A stretch of 64,000 nucleotides of DNA, taken from Actinomycetes bacterium (GTDB lineage Bacteria; Actinomycetota; Actinomycetes; Propionibacteriales; Nocardioidaceae). Positions 16,546-23,741 of this stretch are shown piece after piece. The notes under the pieces are model-generated. The model was given only the letters and a program-made list of their open reading frames with translations, ran no database searches and was not told the DNA's origin. The DNA lies in NCBI GenBank assembly GCA_023460975.1, contig JAEWOG010000067.1, positions 1-64,000 of the forward strand, in the 5' to 3' direction. How positions within the stretch are numbered: the stretch's first letter is position 1; each line of letters starts with the position of its first letter. A program made the translations under genes and the position numbers.

Positions 16546-17118
16546 TCAGATCAGGGTCACGCCCGCTGCTGCCATCTCGGCGAGCGCCCGCTGTGTGGAC
16601 TCCTCGGCCACGCCAGCGCACAGGTCGGTGCGTACGGTGGTGGCGAACCCCAGCCGTACGGCGTCGAGGGCCGTCGCGCGCACGCAGTGATCCGTCGCGA
16701 TCCCCGCGACGAGAACCTCGGTGACGCCACGCTCGCGCAGCCACGCGCCGAGCTCGACGCCGTCGTGCGTGCCTTCGAACCCGGAGTACGCCGCCGTGTG
16801 CGCACCCTTGTGGAAGACCGCGTCGAACGGCTGCGGGTCGAGGTTGGGATGGAACGCCTCCCCCTCCGTCCCCAGCTTGCAGTGGACGGGCCAGGACTCA
16901 ACGAAATCCGGCTTGGCAGCCCAATGGCCCCCCGGATCCACGTGACTGTCCTTCGTCGCCACGACGTACTGGCAGTAGCGCTCCTCGGGCGCCTTGCGCA
17001 GCCACACGTCGAGCAGGGCACCGATGTCGGCGGCCACCCGCGCACCACCCGCCACGGGGAGTGAGCCTCCCTCGCAGAAGTCATTCTGGACGTCGACCAC
17101 GATCAGTGCGCGCGTCAT
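16546..17118 (-). CDS. pncA: nicotinamidase
   Basis: This 190-aa cysteine hydrolase of the isochorismatase fold converts nicotinamide to nicotinate in NAD salvage. The catalytic triad is recognisable: Asp9 (LIVVDVQNDF), Lys104 (VFHKGAHTAAYSGF) and Cys145 (GIATDHCVRATA), with metal-site residues around 'TKDSHVDPGGHW'. Nicotinate phosphoribosyltransferase, the next step, is encoded 1.3 kb upstream on the same strand, with the hairpin-flanked gene between them. Confidence 0.93.
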   Translation of the reverse strand: MTRALIVVDVQNDFCEGGSLPVAGGARVAADIGALLDVWLRKAPEERYCQYVVATKDSHVDPGGHWAAKPDFVESWPVHCKLGTEGEAFHPNLDPQPFDAVFHKGAHTAAYSGFEGTHDGVELGAWLRERGVTEVLVAGIATDHCVRATALDAVRLGFATTVRTDLCAGVAEESTQRALAEMAAAGVTLI

Positions 17119-17180
17119 GGTTCGAGCCTAACCGGAGTGGTACCTCCGCCTGTGGGCTGAGGTGGTGGCGCTCGTCCCTC

Positions 17181-17254
17181 GCGCCCAAATTGGGGACAGT
17201 TGGAGTAGACCCGTAGCTCGGCCGATGCCCTCCAAGTGTCCCCAATTTGGGCGC
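17181..17254. repeat. long hairpin element, copy A
   Basis: The left arm 17181-17205 begins GCGCCCAAATTGGGG and the right arm is 17230-17254; 24 of 25 positions pair, with one G-G mismatch, around a 24-nt loop. A sister copy lies at 18317-18386 with compensating base changes. It is 62 bases upstream of pncA and about 135 bases before the nuclease-fold gene. Confidence 0.9.
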
Positions 17255-17389
17255 CGGGATCGGCGTACCAAGAGAACTGTCATCGAGGCCGAGGCCAGAA
17301 GTTGTCCCCAACCCCGCACTCTGACTGAGTTCTCCCCAGATCCCCAGCGGTGGCCCCGTACGGAGTGTGCTTCCACCAACCTGTGCCAG

Positions 17390-18301
17390 ATGGGGAGCGA
17401 GGAGTGGCTACAGAGCGGTCGAGGTGACTACCTGCCGCAGGGGTGGGAGTCGGTGACGCGTGGGGTCCGGGTGCCCGAAGGGGCATCGGAGCCACAACGG
17501 CTCAGGGCATGGCTCGCTGCACTTCCGGAGCCGGCCGCACTCACACATGTCACCGCAGCCAAGCTGCGTGGCTGGTGGCTCCCGCCGCTCCCGGAGGCGA
17601 TTCCCGTGACTGTTGCGGTCCCTCATGAGGTGCGGGTGCGGCGCGCGGGCCTGCGTACGATCCGGTGCCGCGGCCCCGTGGCTATCGAAATGGTCGAGGG
17701 ACTGCCGGTTGAGCCGGTGGCGGCCACCCTGTCCAGATGCGCGCGTGACCTCAGCCCGCTCGACATGCTCTGTCTCGCGGACGCTGCGCGAGTAGGTGGA
17801 GCGGAGGGACTCGCGCTGGAACCTTCGGGGACCTGGGGAGCGGCCCGGACGCGTCTGGCCGTGGCCCTGTCCCACTGCGTGGCCGAGTCGATCTGGGAAG
17901 TCCTGCTGCGCGAGTTCCACCGAGTGGTCGAGGTCGACGTGGTGCCTCAGTTGGACGTCTGTGACGACGATGGGCAGTTGCTGGGGCGTGCTGACTTGTG
18001 GCTCGTTGGTACCAAGACGATCCATGAGTACGACGGCGGACAGCATCGGACTCCGGAACAGCATCGAGCTGACTTGCGGCGAGATCGGCGACTCATGGCT
18101 GCAGGGTGGCAGCGACGTGGCTACACCAGCGGCGATCTGCTGCACCGGCCGTACAGCATCCTGCGAGACATCGATCTGACGCTCGGGCGACCGTCCGATC
18201 CCGGGCGTATTGCGGCCTGGAACGATCTGCTGCGGGCGTCAACCTTCACGCCCGAAGGGCGGGTGAAACTCGCCCGGCGTCTCAAGATTGCTGGGGGTTG
18301 A
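17390..18301 (+). CDS. DUF559/AbiEi-like protein with PD-(D/E)XK-type nuclease domain
   Basis: The protein is about 303 aa. The N-terminal part (RAWLAALPEPAALTHVTAAK and RGWWLPPLPEAIPVTVAVPH) resembles the AbiEi-like winged proteins abundant in actinobacteria. The C-terminal part carries 'LLGRADLWLVGTKTIHEYDG', with Asp near 201 and Glu near 213, and 'GGQHRTPEQHRADLRRDRRL', the DUF559/Vsr-like nuclease pattern. ATG 17390 is the best start; upstream frame is hairpin sequence. Codon use (GTT, GGT, TTG, CGT) looks less GC-biased than its neighbours. It is bracketed by two long hairpins and sits alone, opposite to pncA/pncB. Function is unknown. Confidence 0.7.
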   Translation: MGSEEWLQSGRGDYLPQGWESVTRGVRVPEGASEPQRLRAWLAALPEPAALTHVTAAKLRGWWLPPLPEAIPVTVAVPHEVRVRRAGLRTIRCRGPVAIEMVEGLPVEPVAATLSRCARDLSPLDMLCLADAARVGGAEGLALEPSGTWGAARTRLAVALSHCVAESIWEVLLREFHRVVEVDVVPQLDVCDDDGQLLGRADLWLVGTKTIHEYDGGQHRTPEQHRADLRRDRRLMAAGWQRRGYTSGDLLHRPYSILRDIDLTLGRPSDPGRIAAWNDLLRASTFTPEGRVKLARRLKIAGG

Positions 18302-18316
18302 TCCGCCCTCCCGCGC

Positions 18317-18386
18317 CCCCAAATTGGGGACAGTCGGAGTATGCCGGTGACCCCTTCGGACCGCTCCGAGTGTCCCCAATTTGGGG
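18317..18386. repeat. long hairpin element, copy B
   Basis: The arms 18317-18339 (CCCCAAATTGGGGACAGTCG onward) and 18364-18386 pair at 22 of 23 positions with the same single G-G mismatch as copy A, around a 24-nt loop. It starts 15 bases after the nuclease-fold gene and ends 7 bases before the pncB stop codon on the other strand, so it could also terminate either transcript. Confidence 0.9.
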
Positions 18387-18393
18387 ACAGGGG

Positions 18394-19689
18394 TCAGGCG
18401 CCCACGTGCACGGTCGGGAGGACCGTCTGCCCGGCGGACATCATCTGGACCGAGCGGGGCAGTTCGGACAGCGACGAGACGTGCCGCTCCCGGGCGGCCT
18501 CGAGCGGCTCGCGCCCGACAACGCGTCCACCCCGCACCAACGGGACCAGGAGCGGTCGGTCGTTGCCGTCCCCGTCGGGCGGCGTACCGATGCCGACGAC
18601 CTCGGCGGTGGCGGTGCCGCGGGCGTTCAGCCGGCGCAGGGCGTACTTGCGGCCGCCGATGGAGATCTTGTCCTTCGACCGCTTCGCCACCGACACCATC
18701 TCGCCGCCCTCGCCCTCGCGAGCGACCAGCTTGTAGACGAAGCCGCAGGTCGGGTGTCCCGAGCCGGTCACCAGGCTCGTCCCCACGCCGTACCCGTCCA
18801 CGGGAGCCGCCGCCAGCGCGGCGATGGCGTGCTCGTCCAGGTCGCTGGTGACGATGATGCGCGTGCCCGTGGCGCCGAGCGAGTCGAGCTGGGCGCGGAC
18901 CTCGCGCGCCACGACGGTGAGGTCGCCCGAGTCGAGTCGTACGGCTCCCAGGTCGGTGCCGGCGACCTCGATCCCCAGCCGTACGGCCTCCGCGACGTCG
19001 TAGGTGTCCACCAGCAGCGTGGTGCCCACCCCCAGCGAGTCCACCTGGGCGGTGAAGGCGTCTCGCTCCGTGTCGTGCAGGAGGGTGAATGAGTGCGCCG
19101 ACGTCCCCGAGGTGGGGACGCCGTAGCGCTGACGCGCCATGAGGTTGGAGGTGGAGGCGAAGCCACAGATGTACGCCGCGCGCGCCGCCGCAACCGCCGC
19201 CTCCTCGTGGGTGCGGCGCGACCCCATCTCGATGCACGGACGCCCCGATGCCGCGGTGGTCATGCGGGAGGCGGCCGACGCGATCGCGGAGTCGTGGTTG
19301 TAGATCGACAGGAGCACCGTCTCCAGCAGCACCGCCTCGGCGAAGGTGCCCTCGGCCACCAGCAGGGGGGAGTAGGGGAAGTACGTCTCACCCTCCGCGT
19401 ACCCCCACACGTCTCCGGTGAACCTGTAGTCGGCGAGCCACGCGAGCGTGTCATCGTCGACGACTCCGCCGGCGCGCAGCGTGTCGAGCACTTCGTCGTC
19501 GAAGACGAAGGCCTCGATGGCGTCCAGGGCGCGACCCACGCCGGCGACGACGCCGTAGCGGCGCCCCTCGGGGAGCCGGCGCCCGAACAACTCGAACACC
19601 GCGCGTCGGTCTGCGGTGCCGGCGCGGAGTGCGGCCTGCAGCATGGTGAGTTCGTAATGGTCGGTCAACAGCGCCGTGGAGCGGGTCAC
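18394..19689 (-). CDS. pncB: nicotinate phosphoribosyltransferase
   Basis: This 431-aa enzyme joins nicotinate to PRPP to give nicotinate mononucleotide in NAD salvage. Family marks are 'TDHYELTMLQAAL' near the start, 'CIEMGSRRTHEEAAVAAARA', 'GTSAHSF' (the segment with the phosphorylatable His), 'VRLDSGDL' and 'YGVGTSLVTG'. It corresponds to mycobacterial pncB1, which likewise lies divergent from clpS. It is separated from pncA by the hairpin-flanked gene. Confidence 0.95.
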   Translation of the reverse strand: MTRSTALLTDHYELTMLQAALRAGTADRRAVFELFGRRLPEGRRYGVVAGVGRALDAIEAFVFDDEVLDTLRAGGVVDDDTLAWLADYRFTGDVWGYAEGETYFPYSPLLVAEGTFAEAVLLETVLLSIYNHDSAIASAASRMTTAASGRPCIEMGSRRTHEEAAVAAARAAYICGFASTSNLMARQRYGVPTSGTSAHSFTLLHDTERDAFTAQVDSLGVGTTLLVDTYDVAEAVRLGIEVAGTDLGAVRLDSGDLTVVAREVRAQLDSLGATGTRIIVTSDLDEHAIAALAAAPVDGYGVGTSLVTGSGHPTCGFVYKLVAREGEGGEMVSVAKRSKDKISIGGRKYALRRLNARGTATAEVVGIGTPPDGDGNDRPLLVPLVRGGRVVGREPLEAARERHVSSLSELPRSVQMMSAGQTVLPTVHVGA

Positions 19690-19715
19690 GTTCCGTACTG
19701 TGCCACGATTGAGCC

Positions 19716-20012
19716 GTGTCAGCTCCCAGCCCGATCGAGGTTGAACCGGACCTCGTGCCCGACGAGGTTCTTCTGCGTCAGACGCCGTGGGTCACCATCG
19801 TGTGGAACGACCCCGTCAATCTGATGTCGTACGTGACTTTCGTGTTCCAGAAGTACTTCGGCTACGACCGCGCCAAGGCGGAGAAGCTGATGATGGAGGT
19901 GCACGAGGACGGCAAGTCCGTGGTCTCCAGCGGCAGCCGCGAGGAGATGGAGCGCGACGTGCAGGCCATGCACGAGTACGGCCTCTGGGCGACGTTGGAG
20001 AAGCAGGCATGA
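19716..20012 (+). CDS. clpS: ATP-dependent Clp protease adaptor ClpS
   Basis: This 98-aa adaptor delivers N-end-rule substrates to the ClpAP/ClpCP protease. 'WVTIVWNDPVNLMSYVTFVF' contains the Asn-Asp pair of the N-degron pocket, followed by 'AEKLMMEVHEDGKSVVSSG' and 'AMHEYGLWATLEK', all typical. The start is GTG 19716. Its stop overlaps the ATG of the DUF2017 gene (ATGA). Gene order pncB/clpS/DUF2017 matches M. tuberculosis Rv1330c-Rv1332. Confidence 0.96.
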   Translation: MSAPSPIEVEPDLVPDEVLLRQTPWVTIVWNDPVNLMSYVTFVFQKYFGYDRAKAEKLMMEVHEDGKSVVSSGSREEMERDVQAMHEYGLWATLEKQA

Positions 20013-20590
20013 CAGGTTTCACGCGTCACGTCCGGTCGGGAGCCGTGATCGCGACGTTCACCGGCTTCGAGGCGGACCTGCTGCGCTCACTGGCCGCGCA
20101 GGTGGTCGAGTTGCTCCACGCCGAACAGGCGGCGCCCGTGGAGCAGGACCCGTTCGAGGCGTTGCTCGACTTCTCCGGGCCGACCGCCGAGCCGGAGGAC
20201 CCGGTGCTGGCCCGCTTCTTCCCGACTGCCTACGCCCACGACCCGGATGCCGCGGCCGACTTCCGTCGCTTCACCGAGCCGACGCTGCGCGAGAACAAGT
20301 CGGCCACGGCCGAGGTCGTCATCGACACCCTCGAGGACGCGGGGCTCCCGGTCGAGCTGACCGAGGGCGGTCTGGTCTTCGACGTCGAGCTCGACGAAGC
20401 CCAGGCGCTGACGTGGCTCAAGGCGTTCACCGACATCCGGCTCGCCTTGGCCGTACGCCTCGGCGTCGAGGACGGCGACGAGGACAACTGGGCCTCACTC
20501 GATGACGAGGACCCCGCAGCTCAGGCCCACGACATCTACGAGTGGGTGGGCTACCTGCAGGAGACGCTGGTCGACGCGCTGTCGCGCTGA
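20009..20590 (+). CDS. DUF2017 domain-containing protein
   Basis: This 193-aa protein has the DUF2017 outline: 'ADLLRSLAAQVVELLH', 'DPVLARFFPTAYAHDPDAAA', 'FRRFTEPTLRENKS', 'LTWLKAFTDIRLALAVRLGV' and the closing 'AHDIYEWVGYLQETLVDAL'. It is almost always encoded immediately after clpS in actinobacteria, so a role around ClpS-dependent proteolysis is plausible but unproven. It is translationally coupled to clpS. Confidence 0.92.
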   Translation: MTGFTRHVRSGAVIATFTGFEADLLRSLAAQVVELLHAEQAAPVEQDPFEALLDFSGPTAEPEDPVLARFFPTAYAHDPDAAADFRRFTEPTLRENKSATAEVVIDTLEDAGLPVELTEGGLVFDVELDEAQALTWLKAFTDIRLALAVRLGVEDGDEDNWASLDDEDPAAQAHDIYEWVGYLQETLVDALSR

Positions 20591-20660
20591 CGGGCCACGT
20601 CCCGCCGCCGGCCTACGGCGCGGGTGGCAAGCCGATCCCGTACGAAGCCCAGTGCGACGC

Positions 20661-21905
20661 TCAGCCGGAGTGCGTGAGCACTCCGTAGCGTTCCCGCGAG
20701 GCCAGCGCCCAGCGTGCCACGGGGATGCAGAGCAGGCTGACGACCATGATTCCCACGGCGAGCATCAGCCAGCCGCGCTCGCCCTGCTCCACGCAGAAGA
20801 ACGCGATCACCGGGGGACCGATGATCTCCAGCCCGCTCCAGCCGAGGCCAGCGAAGCCTTGGTACTGCCCTTGCTTCTCCCGCGGCGCCAGCCCCATCTG
20901 GAGGCCCCAGGTGCCGCCGGACCCGATCATCTCGCCGACCACGTGGACGCCTGCCCCGACGAGAAGCAGCGTCACCGCGAGAGCGGTCGATCCGCGGTCG
21001 GCGAAGGCGATGACGACGAACCCGGCGGCGACGAACGACGCCCCCACGACGAGTTGGCGGGCGCTGGCGGCGACCGAGTCGCTGCCGCGCGAGAGCCGTA
21101 CCTGGAAGATCGCGACGGCCGCTGTGTTGAGGATCAGGATCACCGAGACCATGACGGTGGGAGCGTCGGTGTGGTGCGAGATGTAGAGCGCGAGCCCGAG
21201 GTCCATCACGAGGAAGTGGAGTGAGAAGAGGCTGGTCAGCACCACCATCACGACGTACGGGAGGTCGCGGATGACGGCCAGTCGCGGCTCGCCCTTGACG
21301 TGTGGCGTGGGCTCGATGTGCGGCAGTCGGGTGTTGAGCAGGGCGGCGACTGCGGTGAAGACGGCGTTGAGCGCGAAGACGGCGATGTAGGCCCACGCCT
21401 CGTCGATGACCAGCGCGAGTCCGCCGAAGACCGACCCCAGGCCTAGGGCGGTGTTGGTGACGGCGCGCAGGTACGCCTTGAAGAGGACTCCGCGCGGACC
21501 GTGCGTGAGTTGGGCGATGAGCCCCATGCGTACGGCGTTGGCGCCGCGCTCGAAGAAGGCGAGGACGCAGAGCAGGATCGCGAGCACGACCGGGTTGGGT
21601 GCCAGCACCGGCCAGAACGAGAAGAAGGCGGCCCCGGCCATCGCCCAGCACAGGACCTGCTTGGGACCTCGGGAGTCGCCCAGCTGCCCCGCGGGCAGTT
21701 GGACGAGGAGTCCGACGATGCCGGCGGCAGACAACGCCATGGCGACCTCGGCGGCGCTGAAGCCGGCGTGCCGAGTGAAGTACAACGCGCTGGTCACCAT
21801 GACGGCGCCGCCGCCGAATCGGTTGGCGAATTGTCCTGCAGCCAGCACGCGCAGGTCGCGGTCCACCGGGATGCCACGTCGGGTCAGGGGCCGGGCCTGG
21901 TTCAC
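20661..21905 (-). CDS. MFS transporter
   Basis: This 414-aa protein has about 12 hydrophobic segments; 'VLAAGQFANRFGGGAVMVTS' is the first helix and 'PAGQLGDSRGPKQVLCWAMA' is MFS motif A. It resembles drug-resistance transporters but no substrate is evident. It is inserted in reverse between the DUF2017 gene and mec, interrupting the conserved order. A 24-bp dyad lies 11 bases before its ATG. Confidence 0.87.
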   Translation of the reverse strand: MNQARPLTRRGIPVDRDLRVLAAGQFANRFGGGAVMVTSALYFTRHAGFSAAEVAMALSAAGIVGLLVQLPAGQLGDSRGPKQVLCWAMAGAAFFSFWPVLAPNPVVLAILLCVLAFFERGANAVRMGLIAQLTHGPRGVLFKAYLRAVTNTALGLGSVFGGLALVIDEAWAYIAVFALNAVFTAVAALLNTRLPHIEPTPHVKGEPRLAVIRDLPYVVMVVLTSLFSLHFLVMDLGLALYISHHTDAPTVMVSVILILNTAAVAIFQVRLSRGSDSVAASARQLVVGASFVAAGFVVIAFADRGSTALAVTLLLVGAGVHVVGEMIGSGGTWGLQMGLAPREKQGQYQGFAGLGWSGLEIIGPPVIAFFCVEQGERGWLMLAVGIMVVSLLCIPVARWALASRERYGVLTHSG

Positions 21906-21916
21906 TCAATCACTCC

Positions 21917-21940
21917 ATATATCTCGACGTCAAGATATAT
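21917..21940. promoter_or_regulatory. 24-bp operator dyad upstream of the MFS gene
   Basis: ATATATCTCGAC and GTCAAGATATAT form an inverted repeat with a GACGTC centre and a single mismatched pair. It lies between the divergent MFS and mec starts and is strikingly AT-rich for this genome. The cognate regulator is not adjacent and is not identified. Confidence 0.65.
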
Positions 21941-21991
21941 CCCGGTGAGACGATGCGAGTCAAGCCAAGGCACCCCCGTACGCTGGGGGCC

Positions 21992-22411
21992 GTGTTGACC
22001 ATCTCCGCCGCGATCCGTGACGCCATCGTCGCCCACGCCAAGGCCGACCACCCGGACGAGGCATGCGGAGTCGTCGCAGGCCCCGAGGGCAGCGACCGGG
22101 CCGAGCGTTTCATCCCGATGGTCAACGCCGCGGGCAGCCCCACGTTCTATGAGTTCGACTCCACTGAGCTGCTGGCGCTCTACAAGGACATGGACGCCGC
22201 CGACGAGGAGCCGGTGGTGATCTACCACTCCCACACGGCGACCGAGGCGTACCCGTCCCGCACCGACATCGGGCTTGCGAGCGAGCCCGGCGCGCACTAC
22301 GTACTGGTCAGCACCCGCGAGCACGGGAATAACGACGGCCCTGTGGAGTTCAGGTCGTATCGGATCCTCGACGGCGAGGTGACCGAGGAACCGGTCACCG
22401 TCGTCGACTGA
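21992..22411 (+). CDS. mec: Mov34/MPN/PAD-1 (JAMM) peptidase, CysO-cysteine peptidase
   Basis: This 139-aa zinc peptidase releases cysteine from the CysO-Cys adduct. JAMM residues are complete: Glu23 (DEACGVVAG), His79 and His81 (IYHSHT), Ser89 and Asp92 in 'EAYPSRTDIGLASEPG'. The start GTG 21992 leads directly into the domain (LTISAAIRDAIVAHA). It heads the mec-cysO-cysM operon, equivalent to Rv1334-Rv1336. Confidence 0.94.
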   Translation: MLTISAAIRDAIVAHAKADHPDEACGVVAGPEGSDRAERFIPMVNAAGSPTFYEFDSTELLALYKDMDAADEEPVVIYHSHTATEAYPSRTDIGLASEPGAHYVLVSTREHGNNDGPVEFRSYRILDGEVTEEPVTVVD

Positions 22412-22469
22412 CGCCGCACCCAGTCCACCGATTCACCCGCACGACGAGCACACCCGAGGAGCAGTACCC

Positions 22470-22748
22470 ATGGCCATCGAGGTCCGGATCCCCACCATCC
22501 TGCGCACCTACACCGGCGGCGCCAAGGCCGTCGACGCCGAGGGCACCAGCCTGGCCGGCCTCATCGACAGCCTCGAGGCCAACCACCCCGGCATCAAGGA
22601 CCGCCTCCTCGACGGCGGCGACCTGCGTCGGTTCGTGAACATCTACATCAACGACGAGGACGTCCGCTTCATGGGCGGCCTCGAGGCCCCGCTCGCCGAC
22701 GGCGACCAGGTCGTCGTCCTGCCGGCCGTGGCCGGCGGCGCGGTCTGA
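22470..22748 (+). CDS. cysO: MoaD/ThiS-fold sulfur carrier CysO with masked C-terminus
   Basis: This 92-aa ubiquitin-like protein carries sulfide as a C-terminal thiocarboxylate for CysM. 'IEVRIPTILRTYTGGAKAVD' and 'VNIYINDEDVRFMGGLEAPL' are characteristic. In M. tuberculosis CysO ends in Gly-Gly; here the stop follows 'PAVAGGAV', so Gly89-Gly90 is capped by Ala-Val. Removal of the cap would be needed before activation, and the neighbouring JAMM protease Mec is the obvious candidate. GAGGAG near 22455 is the ribosome site. Confidence 0.93.
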   Translation: MAIEVRIPTILRTYTGGAKAVDAEGTSLAGLIDSLEANHPGIKDRLLDGGDLRRFVNIYINDEDVRFMGGLEAPLADGDQVVVLPAVAGGAV

Positions 22749-22769
22749 GCTGACACCTTCTCGCCGCTG

Positions 22770-23717
22770 ATGCGCTACGACAGCCTGCTGAGCTCGGTCG
22801 GGGGCACGCCGCTCGTCGGCCTGCCCCGGCTCTCGCCCAGCCCCGAGGTGCGGCTGTGGGCCAAACTCGAGGATCGCAACCCGACCGGATCGATCAAGGA
22901 CCGTCCGGCGCTGAAGATGATCGAGGTGGCCGAGGCGGACGGCACGCTGCGTCCCGGCTGCACGATCCTCGAGCCGACCTCGGGCAACACCGGCATCAGC
23001 CTCGCGATGGCCGCCAAGCTCAAGGGCTATCGGATCGTGTGCGTGATGCCGGAGAACACCTCCGCCGAGCGGCGTCAGCTGCTGCGCATGTGGGGCGCCG
23101 AGATCGTCTCCTCGCCCGCCGCGGGCGGGTCGAACGAGGCCGTACGGGTCGCCAAGAAGCTGGCGGCCGAGCACCCCGACTGGGTGATGCTCTACCAGTA
23201 CGGCAACCCCGCCAACGCGCTCGCCCACGAGCAGGGCACCGGCCCCGAGCTGCTGGCGGACCTGCCCGAGATCACCCACTTCGTCGCGGGCCTGGGCACC
23301 ACGGGCACGCTCATGGGCGTCTCGCGGTTCTTCCGTACGGCCAAGCCGGAGGTCCGCATCGTGGCCGCCGAGCCGCGCTACGGGGAGCTGGTCTACGGGC
23401 TGCGCAACCTCGACGAGGGCTTCGTGCCCGAGCTCTATGACGCCGACCTGATCGACACCCGCTTCAGCGTGGGCCCGCGTGACGCCGTACGACGGGTGCG
23501 CGAGCTGCTCGAGCTCGAGGGAATCTTCGCGGGCATCTCAACCGGCGCGATCCTGCATGCCGCGCTCGGGCAGGCCGCGAAGGCCGTCAAGGCCGGCGAG
23601 AGCGCGGACATCGCGTTCGTCATCGCGGACGGCGGCTGGAAGTACCTGTCCACGGGCGCGTACGAGGGCACCATCGACGAGGCCGAGGACCGGCTCGACG
23701 GGCAGCTCTGGGCCTGA
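22770..23717 (+). CDS. cysM: CysO-dependent cysteine synthase CysM
   Basis: This 315-aa PLP enzyme makes cysteine from O-phosphoserine (or an acetylated serine) and sulfide delivered by CysO. The PLP lysine is Lys43 in 'EDRNPTGSIKDRPAL'; 'EPTSGNTGISLAMAAKLKGY' binds the substrate carboxylate, and 'GLGTTGTLMGVSRFFR' binds the PLP phosphate. It starts 21 bases after cysO. Together with mec it forms the carrier-protein cysteine route of actinobacteria. Confidence 0.95.
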   Translation: MRYDSLLSSVGGTPLVGLPRLSPSPEVRLWAKLEDRNPTGSIKDRPALKMIEVAEADGTLRPGCTILEPTSGNTGISLAMAAKLKGYRIVCVMPENTSAERRQLLRMWGAEIVSSPAAGGSNEAVRVAKKLAAEHPDWVMLYQYGNPANALAHEQGTGPELLADLPEITHFVAGLGTTGTLMGVSRFFRTAKPEVRIVAAEPRYGELVYGLRNLDEGFVPELYDADLIDTRFSVGPRDAVRRVRELLELEGIFAGISTGAILHAALGQAAKAVKAGESADIAFVIADGGWKYLSTGAYEGTIDEAEDRLDGQLWA

Positions 23718-23741
23718 GGTCACGCCTCAGGGCTGGGGCGT

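Noticed and set aside
17162..17389. N-terminal extension of the nuclease-fold gene
   Set aside because: The extension is the translation of hairpin copy A and is not protein-like; ATG 17390 is preferred.
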